The notes under the pieces are model-generated. The model was not told the DNA's origin, searched no databases, and was given only the letters and a program-made list of their open reading frames with translations. The translations under genes and the position numbers were made by a program. This document shows positions 7,870-14,649 of a DNA stretch of 22,148 bases, piece after piece (position 1 is the first letter of the stretch; each line of letters begins with the position of its first letter). The stretch lies in assembly GCA_030450335.1 (NCBI GenBank), contig JAKDIS010000032.1, positions 1 through 22,148 on the forward strand. Direction: 5' to 3'. The DNA is from Corynebacterium sp. (GTDB lineage: Bacteria > Actinomycetota > Actinomycetes > Mycobacteriales > Mycobacteriaceae).

Positions 7870-8973
7870 TCAATCTACCTGCTCGGCCCGCCGCACCGCA
7901 CGGGGTCGGCGTCTGGCCAGCCACGCGGACAGCAGGACGACACCGATGCCGACGACCGCGCCGATCGCCGTCTCGGCGACCCGCGCGCCCAGCAACGTCG
8001 ACACCGGCTGCGGGTGGGCGAGGAAGACCATCAGCAGGGCCAGCGGGGTGATGAACACCAAGGCCAGGGAGTAGTTGCGCAGCACGAACATCTCGGCCAG
8101 GAACTGCATCACCACCACCCACACGAGGATCTGCCAGGGCTCGCTGGGGAAGGACAGCAGAAACGCCGCGACCCCGACACCCAGGACCGTACCGGTGATG
8201 CGGTGCAGCCCACGCTCCACCTGCTGACGGTGTCCGGGCGCCGACAACGGCACCACCGCGGCCACCTGCGCCCAGTACGGGGAGGGGATGCCCGTGGCCG
8301 TGGCCACCGACCCGCCGAGCAGTGCGGCGAGACCGTACTTCGAGAACTGACGGACCATCGCGGCGCGCGAGTAACTCGGCGGCGCGTGCACCACCGCGTC
8401 CGCATTCGCCTCGCCCGCCCAGCGGGACAACGCGCTGAGCAGCACGCACCAGGACGCCGCGGACCCGGCGATGAGCAGCGCGCCCCACACCGGTGCGGTC
8501 ACCGGTGCCGAGGCCACTGCCGTGGTGGCGAAGACCGTGAACACCGCGCCGGACGGTTTGAGGTCGAGGACCATGATCACCGTCGCCGTCACCGCGGCCA
8601 CCAGCGTGCCCGCCAGGACGGTGACGACCGCGTGGGTGGTGTCCGTCAACGACTGCGAGGCCTGGGCGATCAACGCGCCGAGTCCCACGCACACCGTGAG
8701 CATCGCGCCGATGCCCGACTGCTGGCGCACCCGGGTGCGGGTGGGCATGTAGCGACCGTAGATCGAGGTGAACGCGCCGAAGGAGGCGAACAGCGACCAT
8801 TCGAGCCGGTCGACCAGCAGGAGCAGCACGAGCGGCACCGCCAGTGACACGGCGATACGCACCGCCGGAGCCAGGTCCCTGTTGCCCGGCGCGACGGTGA
8901 GCATGCTGCGCGCGGCCTCCCGGAGGTGGGAGGTGCCACGGTGTTTCTCGGAAGCTGCGTTTATGTCAGGCAC
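7870..8973 (-). CDS. FUSC-family integral membrane protein (aromatic-acid/drug exporter-like)
   Basis: 367 aa with two blocks of hydrophobic helices (about residues 40-185 and 215-350), the duplicated layout of FUSC proteins. 'VERGLHRITGTVLGVGVAA' (about 254-272) matches the family hallmark R-x-x-GTxxG in the second half. Relatives export aromatic carboxylic acids or other amphipaths, but the substrate here is unknown. It lacks the long cytosolic domain of AaeB/YccS proteins. Start chosen is GTG 8973, which follows a -10-like TATGAT by six bases; an internal ATG at residue 24 (MLTVAP) is an alternative. The downstream GyrI-like gene is 20 bp away in the same direction. Confidence 0.82.
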   Translation of the reverse strand: MPDINAASEKHRGTSHLREAARSMLTVAPGNRDLAPAVRIAVSLAVPLVLLLLVDRLEWSLFASFGAFTSIYGRYMPTRTRVRQQSGIGAMLTVCVGLGALIAQASQSLTDTTHAVVTVLAGTLVAAVTATVIMVLDLKPSGAVFTVFATTAVASAPVTAPVWGALLIAGSAASWCVLLSALSRWAGEANADAVVHAPPSYSRAAMVRQFSKYGLAALLGGSVATATGIPSPYWAQVAAVVPLSAPGHRQQVERGLHRITGTVLGVGVAAFLLSFPSEPWQILVWVVVMQFLAEMFVLRNYSLALVFITPLALLMVFLAHPQPVSTLLGARVAETAIGAVVGIGVVLLSAWLARRRPRAVRRAEQVD

Positions 8974-8979
8974 TGTTCG

Positions 8980-8985
8980 ATCATA
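8980..8985 (-). promoter_or_regulatory. -10 element for a leaderless FUSC transcript
   Basis: TATGAT on the minus strand ends 6 nt before the GTG at 8973. Upstream, CCACCGG (8989-8995) and CCGGTGG (9009-9015) form an inverted repeat within the 48-bp gap to the kinase stop, and might be an operator or a weak kinase terminator. Confidence 0.45.
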
Positions 8986-9021
8986 GGTCCACCGGTGACA
9001 GGCGCTCGCCGGTGGTGACGC

Positions 9022-9825
9022 TCAGGCGCCCTGCCAGACGGTGTCGAAGGGCGTGTTCGCGGTGACGCGGTGCTCGATGCCGCGGGTGACGAGATCCTTG
9101 GAACGCTGGACGGCCTCGACGATCTCGGTGCCCTTGGCCAGCTCCGCGGTCAGCGCGGCGGCGACCGTGCAACCGGCGCCGGAGACACGCTGCTCACCGA
9201 TCTTCGGGGCGGAGAACCGGGTGATCTCGTGGCCGTCCCACAGGACGTCCACGGCCTCGTCGCCGGGCAGCTCGACGCCGCCCTTGGCCAGGACGTAGGG
9301 GACGTGCTCACCGATGCGCCGGGCGGCCTCCTCGAGCTCCTCGACGGTGGTGATGCTGTCCATCCCGGACAGGGTCTGGGACTCGAAGACGTTCGGGGTC
9401 ACCACGGTGGCCAGCGGCAGGATCTTCTCCCGCAGCGCATTGTCGGTGTCCAGTGCCGCGCCGGGTTCCTGACCCTTGCAGATCAGCACGGGGTCGACGA
9501 CGAGGTTGCGCCAGGAGCGCTCGGAGAGCTTCCCGGCGACGGTGTCGATGGTCTGCGGCGTGCCGAGCATGCCGACCTTGGCGGTGTCCATCGACTCCAC
9601 CGGGTGGGTGGCCAGTGCCGCCTCGAACTGTTCGGCGATGATCTGCGGGTCGACCGGGTGGAAACGGTGGCCCCAGTTGTTCGCCGGGTCGAAGGCGACG
9701 ATGCAGCTCAGGGCGCCGACGCCGTAGACGCCGAGCTGCTGGAAGGTCTTGAGGTCGACCTGGATGCCTGCACCGCCGGTGGCCTCGGAGCCGGCGATGA
9801 CGAATGCGATGGGAGGTGTGTTCAT
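9022..9825 (-). CDS. pdxK: Pyridoxine/pyridoxal kinase of the PdxK/ThiD ribokinase family
   Basis: 267 aa from the ATG at 9825; a longer frame from 9864 crosses the promoter. The N-terminal 'AGSEATGGAGIQ' (11-22) is the substrate and nucleotide loop of HMP/pyridoxine kinases. 'DPVLICKG' (111-118) supplies C116, and 'GAGC' (216-219) is the anion hole with C219. This pair of cysteines is the mark of the Bacillus/Staphylococcus-type pyridoxal kinases, and 'VAFDPANNWGH' closely parallels Bacillus PdxK. It should phosphorylate pyridoxal or pyridoxine (perhaps also hydroxymethylpyrimidine) with ATP in the cytosol, in the vitamin B6 salvage route. No other thiamine gene is nearby, which favours a B6 role, but ThiD activity cannot be excluded. 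Confidence 0.82.
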   Translation of the reverse strand: MNTPPIAFVIAGSEATGGAGIQVDLKTFQQLGVYGVGALSCIVAFDPANNWGHRFHPVDPQIIAEQFEAALATHPVESMDTAKVGMLGTPQTIDTVAGKLSERSWRNLVVDPVLICKGQEPGAALDTDNALREKILPLATVVTPNVFESQTLSGMDSITTVEELEEAARRIGEHVPYVLAKGGVELPGDEAVDVLWDGHEITRFSAPKIGEQRVSGAGCTVAAALTAELAKGTEIVEAVQRSKDLVTRGIEHRVTANTPFDTVWQGA

Positions 9826-9832
9826 GTACACA

Positions 9833-9838
9833 ATGGTA
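9833..9838 (-). promoter_or_regulatory. -10 element for a leaderless pdxK transcript
   Basis: TACCAT on the minus strand lies 7 nt before the pdxK ATG. The same hexamer with the same spacing precedes the penicillin-binding protein start at 19721. No Shine-Dalgarno is present. Confidence 0.5.
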
Positions 9839-9906
9839 AGGGCTGGTTTGGATCCCGTGCGCATGAGTCCTCGGTATCCCGGTGGGGCGTGGGGGCCGCC
9901 TGAACG

Positions 9907-11064
9907 CTACGACACCTCCAGCGGGCCGCCGGGGCTGTCGAGGAACTCTCGGAGGTAGGGCAGTCGGAAAGCCACCGTGCCCCAGGCCGGTGAGTGGATG
10001 ATGTCCCTGTCGATCAGGGCGGCCCGCACCCTGGACAGTGAGGTCACCGGTTTGCGCAGTTCCTCGGCCAGGTCGTGGATCCTGACGCGGTCTGGGTGCT
10101 CGGGGTCGGTGGCACGGTCCATGACGGTGGCCATCGCGTGGAGGAAATCCAGTTGGGCGTGGGGGAGTGTGGCGAGTTCGGGTTGGTGCACCTGGTTGCC
10201 CAGCACCGGGATCGCCAGGCCGACGGCCTCCTCCACGGCGCCGGTGGAGACCGTGCCCGTCCCCTCGGCGAGGGAGATCCGCCAGGCCAGTGAGCCGATG
10301 AGCTGCAGCAGGTAGGGGTAGCCGAACGCCGACCGGGCGGCGTGGCGGGCGGACTCGGGGGAGAAGACGACGTCCGTCGGCTCCGCGGTGCGCTGCAGCA
10401 GGTCGACCGCGTCGTCCTGCTGCAGCGGGGCGAGCTGGTAGCGCTGACTGCGGCGAAGGAAGGTGGTGCCCGGGGCGTTGAGCAGCGACTGGATGCCGGC
10501 GGTGAGCCCGGCTCCGATGAAACTGACGGCGATGTCGTCGCGCACCAGGTCCTGGACGGCGGTGGCGAGGACGCCGATGTCGTCGGCGTCGGCGGCCTGG
10601 ACCTCGTCCATGGTGATCAGGATCCCGGAGCGGTGCGCACCGGTGAACTCCGCGAGGCGGCGGAGCTGGGACGCCAGGGACGGGGTGACGGGTTCGGCGT
10701 CCTCCTGCTCGGTGCGCAGGGACCCGATGCCGGCGATGGACGCGCCGCTGATGCGCCTGCCCGGGCGGCCGTTCAGGGAGTTGATCGCCTCGGGGATGGC
10801 GGTGTCGATCAGTTCGCCGAGCATGTTCTTGTTGCTGGAGGTGCGCAGCAGCACCCACCCGTTGGTGCGGGCGATGTCCTCGAGCTCGTTGATCAGCGCG
10901 GTCTTGCCGATGCCGCGGGCGCCGTTGATCAACAGCATGCGGCCCGGGCTGCCGGCGTCGGTCTCGATGGCGTGGCGGTAGGCGTCGAGGATGGTCCCGC
11001 GCCCACTCCACACGGTGGGGGACTCGCCGAAGCCGGGGCGGAAGGGGTTTGCCGGGGAGGTCAT
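9907..11064 (-). CDS. AAA-type ATP-binding protein (solitary, function unknown)
   Basis: 385 aa from the ATG at 11064. Walker A 'GARGIGKT' (48-55) and Walker B 'ILITMDEVQ' (148-156) with a catalytic Glu are intact; 'SFIGAGL' (181-187) looks like sensor 1 and 'GYPYLLQLIG' (248-257) like the GxP segment of this ATPase clan. The C-terminal 110 residues ('VRIHDLAEELRKPVTSLSRVRAALIDRDII') look like a winged helix. The N-terminus 'NPFRPGFGESP' is typical of a widespread but patchy actinobacterial 'ATP-binding protein' group related to archaeal-type/ORC-like ATPases. It is predicted to be cytosolic and may bind DNA or partner proteins; no biochemical role is known to me. The promoter carries a direct-repeat array. 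An upstream start at 11124 would translate the repeats as FYPFYPLYP and is rejected. Confidence 0.85.
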   Translation of the reverse strand: MTSPANPFRPGFGESPTVWSGRGTILDAYRHAIETDAGSPGRMLLINGARGIGKTALINELEDIARTNGWVLLRTSSNKNMLGELIDTAIPEAINSLNGRPGRRISGASIAGIGSLRTEQEDAEPVTPSLASQLRRLAEFTGAHRSGILITMDEVQAADADDIGVLATAVQDLVRDDIAVSFIGAGLTAGIQSLLNAPGTTFLRRSQRYQLAPLQQDDAVDLLQRTAEPTDVVFSPESARHAARSAFGYPYLLQLIGSLAWRISLAEGTGTVSTGAVEEAVGLAIPVLGNQVHQPELATLPHAQLDFLHAMATVMDRATDPEHPDRVRIHDLAEELRKPVTSLSRVRAALIDRDIIHSPAWGTVAFRLPYLREFLDSPGGPLEVS

Positions 11065-11071
11065 GCCGGAC

Positions 11072-11077
11072 AGTCTA
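11072..11077 (-). promoter_or_regulatory. -10 element for a leaderless ATPase transcript
   Basis: TAGACT on the minus strand ends 7 nt before the ATPase ATG at 11064. The expected -35 position (about 11095-11100) falls inside the first two units of the repeat array. Confidence 0.55.
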
Positions 11078-11088
11078 CGGGAAGTGGC

Positions 11089-11141
11089 TGGATAGAGTGG
11101 ATAAAACGGATAGAAGCCCGACATGGATAAAATGGATAAGG
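11089..11141. repeat. Five direct 9-bp repeats upstream of the ATPase gene
   Basis: Consensus YGGATARAR on the plus strand: TGGATAGAG (11089), TGGATAAAA (11098), CGGATAGAA (11107), an 8-bp spacer, TGGATAAAA (11124) and TGGATAAGG (11133). The units are contiguous in blocks of three and two. Read on the minus strand, the cores are TTATCCACT, TTATCCATG, TTATCCATT, CTATCCGTT and CTATCCAGC, close to the DnaA box TTATCCACA (one to three mismatches). The array spans the -35 region of the ATPase promoter and reaches to 22 bp from the upstream DJ-1 stop. Confidence 0.85.
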
Positions 11142-11163
11142 CTCAGCGATTCGAGCAGCTCGA

Positions 11164-11823
11164 CTACTTCACGCCGTGGATAGCGGAGAAGGGATCCCAC
11201 CCAGGATCCCGGTGGACGGCCAACTCGATGTTCTCCGCGATCCGATCTGCGTCTTCATGGCCTGCCAGTTCCGATATCAGTGCGTGGGCCATGTCCATCC
11301 CCGCGGCAACTCCGGACGACGTCCATATCGGTGTCCCGTTCCCCTCATCGACGACCCACCGTGCCTGCGGGACCCAGGCCACCTGATCGCTCTGGGAGGT
11401 GACCCAGTCCCACGCCTTCTTGTTCGATGTCGCCCGACAGCCGTCGAGTACCCCGGCAGCAGCAAGCAAGGCGGAACCGGTGCACACCGAGGTGATGACC
11501 GTGGCGCGGTGGCAAATCTCTGCGAGGACGGTCAAGAACTCGCGGTCGCCGGCCAGCCGACGGCTGCCGTTCCCACCGGGAACCAGGACGATGTCGGGGC
11601 CGCCCGGGCGGTCCCGGACGTCGGTGTACCCGGTCTGGGCGGTGACTTCCGCACCCTGGGCGCTTCCCACCGGTTGCCCGGTCCGCGGCCCTGCGTACTC
11701 CACCGTCCAGCCCGGGGCGTGGCTGAAAAGCTCAATTGGGCCGAAGACGTCCAGCACCTCGAAGCCCTCGTAGAGGATCACTGTCACGGTCCTCTTCTGC
11801 GCGGTGTCGGCCGGGCTCACCAT
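11164..11823 (-). CDS. DJ-1/PfpI family protein without DNA-binding domain
   Basis: 219 aa single-domain protein. '[19 protein letters not shown]' (15-33) gives the conserved first strand and the acidic residue, '[10 protein letters not shown]' (81-90) the glycine turn, and '[19 protein letters not shown]' (110-128) the nucleophile elbow with C114. It belongs to the same GlxA-like subgroup as the N-terminal half of the regulator at 12338 but ends where that regulator's AraC domain begins. Relatives include isonitrile hydratases (InhA), amidases and glyoxalase-like enzymes; the exact reaction is unknown. Its ATG overlaps the end of the DUF1348 gene as ATGGTGA, so translation is probably coupled. 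The open frame to 11934 is rejected because it runs back into that gene. Confidence 0.85.
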   Translation of the reverse strand: MVSPADTAQKRTVTVILYEGFEVLDVFGPIELFSHAPGWTVEYAGPRTGQPVGSAQGAEVTAQTGYTDVRDRPGGPDIVLVPGGNGSRRLAGDREFLTVLAEICHRATVITSVCTGSALLAAAGVLDGCRATSNKKAWDWVTSQSDQVAWVPQARWVVDEGNGTPIWTSSGVAAGMDMAHALISELAGHEDADRIAENIELAVHRDPGWDPFSAIHGVK

Positions 11824-12284
11824 ATCGGGATCACCCCAACTCCAGGAGTGACACGCAGCTCCGATTCGGCTATGGCGAGATCGTTGATGCTGGCTTCGCG
11901 CCGACGCATCAGTCCGTTGGAGTCGAACTCCCACAGTTCATTGCCGTAGGACCGCCACCACTGACCGTGGGTGTCGTGCCACTCGTACTGGAAGCGAACG
12001 GCGATTCTGTCCTCGTCGAACGCCCACAGGTTTTTCCTCAGCCGGTAGTCGAGTTCGCGCTCCCATTTCTCGGTGAGGAACCGGATGACCTCCTCGCGTC
12101 CGGTGACGTGGTTCTCACGGTTCCGCCATTCGGTGTCCGTCGTGTACGCCCGGGCAACCCGTTCCGGGTCTCGGGTGTTCCACGCATCTTCGGCCGCCTG
12201 AACCTTCGCGAGTGCCGTCTGTCGTGTGAACGGCGGGCGCGGCGGCCGGCTTGGTTGAGTAGCTCCAGGGGTTTCTCTCGTCAT
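11817..12284 (-). CDS. DUF1348 / NTF2-like (SnoaL-fold) protein
   Basis: 155 aa from the ATG at 12284, with family similarity starting almost immediately. The body ('[20 protein letters not shown]', about residues 24-43, then '[20 protein letters not shown]', '[27 protein letters not shown]' split across strands, and '[13 protein letters not shown]') follows the DUF1348 pattern closely and is rich in Trp and Arg. NTF2-like folds form a conical pocket; members of this group have no established reaction that I know of. The length is normal. It is first in a two-gene operon with the coupled DJ-1 protein, divergent from the GlxA regulator, which suggests both are its targets. A -10-like TAGCGT (12297 down to 12292) lies 7 nt before the ATG. 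Confidence 0.85.
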   Translation of the reverse strand: MTRETPGATQPSRPPRPPFTRQTALAKVQAAEDAWNTRDPERVARAYTTDTEWRNRENHVTGREEVIRFLTEKWERELDYRLRKNLWAFDEDRIAVRFQYEWHDTHGQWWRSYGNELWEFDSNGLMRRREASINDLAIAESELRVTPGVGVIPIW

Positions 12285-12291
12285 GTGGTTG

Positions 12292-12297
12292 ACGCTA
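12292..12297 (-). promoter_or_regulatory. -10 element for a leaderless DUF1348/DJ-1 transcript
   Basis: TAGCGT on the minus strand ends 7 nt before the ATG at 12284. It lies in the 53-bp divergent region shared with the GlxA regulator. Confidence 0.4.
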
Positions 12298-12321
12298 TTG
12301 CGTGGACTTCCCGGCACGTGA

Positions 12322-12337
12322 GTGGCATAAATGCCAC
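12322..12337. promoter_or_regulatory. 16-bp palindrome touching the GlxA regulator start
   Basis: GTGGCATAAATGCCAC is perfectly symmetric with 7-bp arms around AA. It ends on the base before the regulator ATG at 12338 and includes the AT-rich CATAAAT that is the only plausible -10 for a leaderless regulator transcript. A bound protein would block the regulator and, 25 bp away, the divergent operon promoter. Self-regulation by the GlxA protein is the simplest idea. Confidence 0.65.
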
Positions 12338-13339
12338 ATGTCGAACATTTCACGCCATCGAGGTGCTGAGGCTCCCCACAAAGTGATGATCCTGGCGTTC
12401 CCCGAGGTCGTCGCCTTCGACCTGGCGACCGCATCCCAGATATTCGGCTTCCGTGGCGAGGACGAGTACGAAGCACTCGTGGTGGGGACGACTTCCACGG
12501 AGGTTCTTACCTCTACCGGGTTCACGATCGGTGGGGTCAGCCGACCGGAGGAGATCCTGCATGCGGACACCGTGGTTGTCCCGGGCTTCAACAGGTCTCT
12601 GAACCCGGCTGACCGGCCGACCCGAAACGCCCTTTCACTATTGCGTCAGGCACATGCTCATGGTGCGAGGGTCGTCTCGATCTGCACCGGCGCTTTCGCG
12701 CTGGCTGCGGCGGGGCTCCTGGACGGCCGCACGGCGACGACCCACTGGAAGGAGGCGGACGAACTCCAGCGCAGGTACAGCGACGTCCACGTAGACCCTG
12801 GGGTCCTCTACATCGACCACGGAGACGTCGCCACCAGCGCAGGGGTCGCGGCAGGCATCGACCTGTGCCTGCATTTGGTACGCCGCGACATGGGGGAGCA
12901 GGTCGCCACCCGGATCGCTCGACGAATGGTGGTGGCCCCGCAGAGGATCGGCGGCCAGGCACAATTCATCGACCGTCCCTCGCCGGAACCGCGGGGCGGT
13001 ATCGCGTCCGTGGCGCAATGGATGACCGCACACCTCGGCGAACCACTGTCGACCTCGGATTGTGCGGCACGCGCGGGAATGTCCGTGCGGCACTTCCAGC
13101 GTCGGTTCACCGCGGAGGTCGGGGTACCGCCCGCCGAGTGGCTCACCCGGCAGCGGGTTGCGGAGGTGCGTCGGCTGCTTGAGGTCAGTGACCTGACGAT
13201 CGGGGCCATCGCACACCGGACCGGAATGGGGACAGCGACGAGCCTGCGCCGGCACATTCTGCGTGAGTTGGGGGTCACTCCCACCGCCTACCGGCAGAGT
13301 TTCGGTCAAACCCACCACCCACCGGACTACTGCCGGTAG
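12338..13339 (+). CDS. GlxA-family transcriptional regulator (DJ-1/PfpI plus AraC HTH)
   Basis: 333 aa. Residues about 14-190 form a DJ-1/PfpI domain with 'VVPGFN' (80-85) and the nucleophile elbow '[16 protein letters not shown]' (115-130, C116). Residues about 222-322 form an AraC-type double HTH: '[21 protein letters not shown]' region (238-257) and '[21 protein letters not shown]' region (286-306), ending with the usual '[12 protein letters not shown]'. Such proteins are cytosolic activators or repressors; the sensing role of the DJ-1 half is not known for this member. Start ATG 12338 abuts a perfect palindrome; the frame from 12302 would include it and is rejected. The 3' end overlaps the convergent aminotransferase by 13 bp. 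Confidence 0.9.
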   Translation: MSNISRHRGAEAPHKVMILAFPEVVAFDLATASQIFGFRGEDEYEALVVGTTSTEVLTSTGFTIGGVSRPEEILHADTVVVPGFNRSLNPADRPTRNALSLLRQAHAHGARVVSICTGAFALAAAGLLDGRTATTHWKEADELQRRYSDVHVDPGVLYIDHGDVATSAGVAAGIDLCLHLVRRDMGEQVATRIARRMVVAPQRIGGQAQFIDRPSPEPRGGIASVAQWMTAHLGEPLSTSDCAARAGMSVRHFQRRFTAEVGVPPAEWLTRQRVAEVRRLLEVSDLTIGAIAHRTGMGTATSLRRHILRELGVTPTAYRQSFGQTHHPPDYCR

Positions 13340-13343
13340 TCCG
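13323..13343. terminator. Bidirectional hairpin spanning two convergent stop codons
   Basis: CGGACTAC (13323-13330) and GTAGTCCG (13336-13343) pair perfectly around TGCCG. The left arm contains the complement of the aminotransferase TAG (13327-13329) and the right arm the regulator TAG (13337-13339). No clear T-run follows on either side, so it is a weak candidate for a shared terminator or a block to read-through. Confidence 0.5.
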
Positions 13344-14616
13344 CCAGGAAGTTGCCCATGCGTTCCATCGCCGTGGCCAGCACCTGCTCCTCGGGCAGGA
13401 GCACGATGCGCAGGTGGTCCGGCGTCGGCCAGTTGAAGCCGGTGCCGTGGACGAGCAGGATGTGCTCGCGCTCCAGCAGGTCCATGACGAGTTTCTCGTC
13501 GTCCCGGATCTCGTGGACGTCGGGGTCCAGGCGGGGGAAGGCGTACAGCGCACCGCGCGGTGTCACACAGCTCACCCCGTCCATGGAGTTCAGGGCGTGT
13601 TCGACCACGTCGCGTTGCCGGGTGAGTCGACCCTCGGGCCCGGTGAGCGTACCGATCGAATGGTCGCCCTCGCCGGTCAGGGCGGCGACGATGGCGTGCT
13701 GGCCGGGCACGTTGGCGCACAGTCTGGTGGAGGCCATGAGGTCCAGGCCGTGCAGGAAGTCGGCGGCGTGCTCCTTCGGCCCGGTGACGACCATCCAGCC
13801 GGCGCGGTACCCGGCCAGCCGGCTGCTCTTCGACAGTCCGGAGTAGCTTAACGTCAGCACGTCCGGCGCGACCGCCGCCAGGTGGGTGTGGGCGGTGCCG
13901 TCGTAGGTGATGGCGTCGTAGATCTCGTCGACCAGCAGGGTCAGGGAGTGCTTCCGGGCGAGCTCGGCGATTCCCTCCAGGATGTGCGGCGGGTACACCG
14001 CACCGGTCGGGTTGTTCGGGTTGATGACCACGATGGCGGTGGTGCGCGCGGTGATCCGGGCCTCCATGTCTGCCAGGTCGGGGTTCCACCCGTCGTCCTC
14101 GGCGCAGCGGTAGTGCACGGGTGTGCCGCCGGCGAGGGTGACCATGGCCGTCCACAACGGGTAGTCGGGGGCGGGGATGAGGATCTCGTCGCCGTTGTCG
14201 ACCAGCGCCTGGCAGGTCATGGTGATCAGTTCGCTGACCCCGTTGCCGAGGTACACGTCTTCGCGGCGCAGTTCCGGGAAGCCGGGGATCTCGGCGTAGT
14301 GACCGGTCACGGCGTCGAGCGCGGCAGGCATGCCGTGGGAGTCGGAGTATCCGTGGGAGGTCGGCAGGGCGCGCGCCATCTCCTCGGTGATGTGCGGCGG
14401 GGCGGTGAAACCGAAGGGCTGCGGATTGCCGATGTTGAGTTTCAGCACGTCCACCCCGGCGCGTTCCATCTCCGCGGCGCGGGCGGCGACGGGACCGCGG
14501 ATCTCGTAGAGGACGTTGCGGAGTTTCGAGGACTGCCGGACGCTACGGCGTGGGTGCCCGGTTCCGGTCGGTATCACTGGTGCGTACTGTGCGGTAGCGC
14601 TACTATTCACTGTCAT
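13327..14616 (-). CDS. alaT: Alanine-type PLP aminotransferase (AlaT/AlaA-like)
   Basis: 429 aa class I aminotransferase. 'SSKLRNVLYEIRGPV' (29-43), 'NIGNPQPFGF' (61-70), 'APDYPLWTA' (149-157), 'VINPNNPTG' (197-205), 'VDEIYD' (229-234) and the PLP lysine K263 in 'SGLSKSSRLAGYRAGW' follow Escherichia coli AlaA and corynebacterial AlaT nearly motif by motif, including the C-terminal 'GTGFNWPTPDHLRIV'. It should make alanine from pyruvate with glutamate (or valine) as amino donor in the cytosol. Start is the ATG at 14616, which shares CATG with the divergent MocR start; a longer frame to 14829 runs into the regulator and is discarded. The divergent MocR protein is the likely regulator. No paralogue is seen in the window. 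Confidence 0.87.
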   Translation of the reverse strand: MTVNSSATAQYAPVIPTGTGHPRRSVRQSSKLRNVLYEIRGPVAARAAEMERAGVDVLKLNIGNPQPFGFTAPPHITEEMARALPTSHGYSDSHGMPAALDAVTGHYAEIPGFPELRREDVYLGNGVSELITMTCQALVDNGDEILIPAPDYPLWTAMVTLAGGTPVHYRCAEDDGWNPDLADMEARITARTTAIVVINPNNPTGAVYPPHILEGIAELARKHSLTLLVDEIYDAITYDGTAHTHLAAVAPDVLTLSYSGLSKSSRLAGYRAGWMVVTGPKEHAADFLHGLDLMASTRLCANVPGQHAIVAALTGEGDHSIGTLTGPEGRLTRQRDVVEHALNSMDGVSCVTPRGALYAFPRLDPDVHEIRDDEKLVMDLLEREHILLVHGTGFNWPTPDHLRIVLLPEEQVLATAMERMGNFLADYRQ

Positions 14617-14649
14617 GGCCCAGAGTAGCAGTGCGCAGAGTAGCAGTGC
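14594..14649. promoter_or_regulatory. Putative MocR operator and overlapping divergent promoters
   Basis: CAGAGTAGCAGTGC occurs twice in direct orientation (14621-14634 and 14636-14649), 15 bp apart, and its core AGTAGC appears inverted as GCTACT at 14599-14604 within the palindrome GTAGCGCTAC (14594-14603). The regulator's -10 TACTAT (14601-14606, 8 nt before its ATG) overlaps the inverted copy, and the aminotransferase -10 TACTCT (minus strand, 14627 down to 14622) overlaps the first direct copy. Direct plus inverted half-sites are usual for MocR/PdxR/GabR regulators. Confidence 0.65.

Noticed and set aside
7850..8800. N-terminal extension of the GyrI-like frame
   Set aside because: It lies in the wrong frame over the FUSC gene; the AGGAGG before ATG 7849 gives a better start.
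9022..9825. Thiamine (TPP) riboswitch before the ThiD-like kinase
   Set aside because: Only 81 bp separate the kinase from the ATPase stop, the promoter appears leaderless, and no TPP-box sequence was seen.
9308..11011. 567-aa minus-strand frame overlapping the kinase and ATPase
   Set aside because: It is an out-of-frame reading of both genes, with Pro/Arg/His-rich content.
11065..11141. Plasmid or chromosomal replication origin
   Set aside because: The repeats resemble DnaA boxes, but there is no AT-rich unwinding region, no rep or dnaA/dnaN gene, and they sit in a gene promoter. A regulatory array is the safer call.
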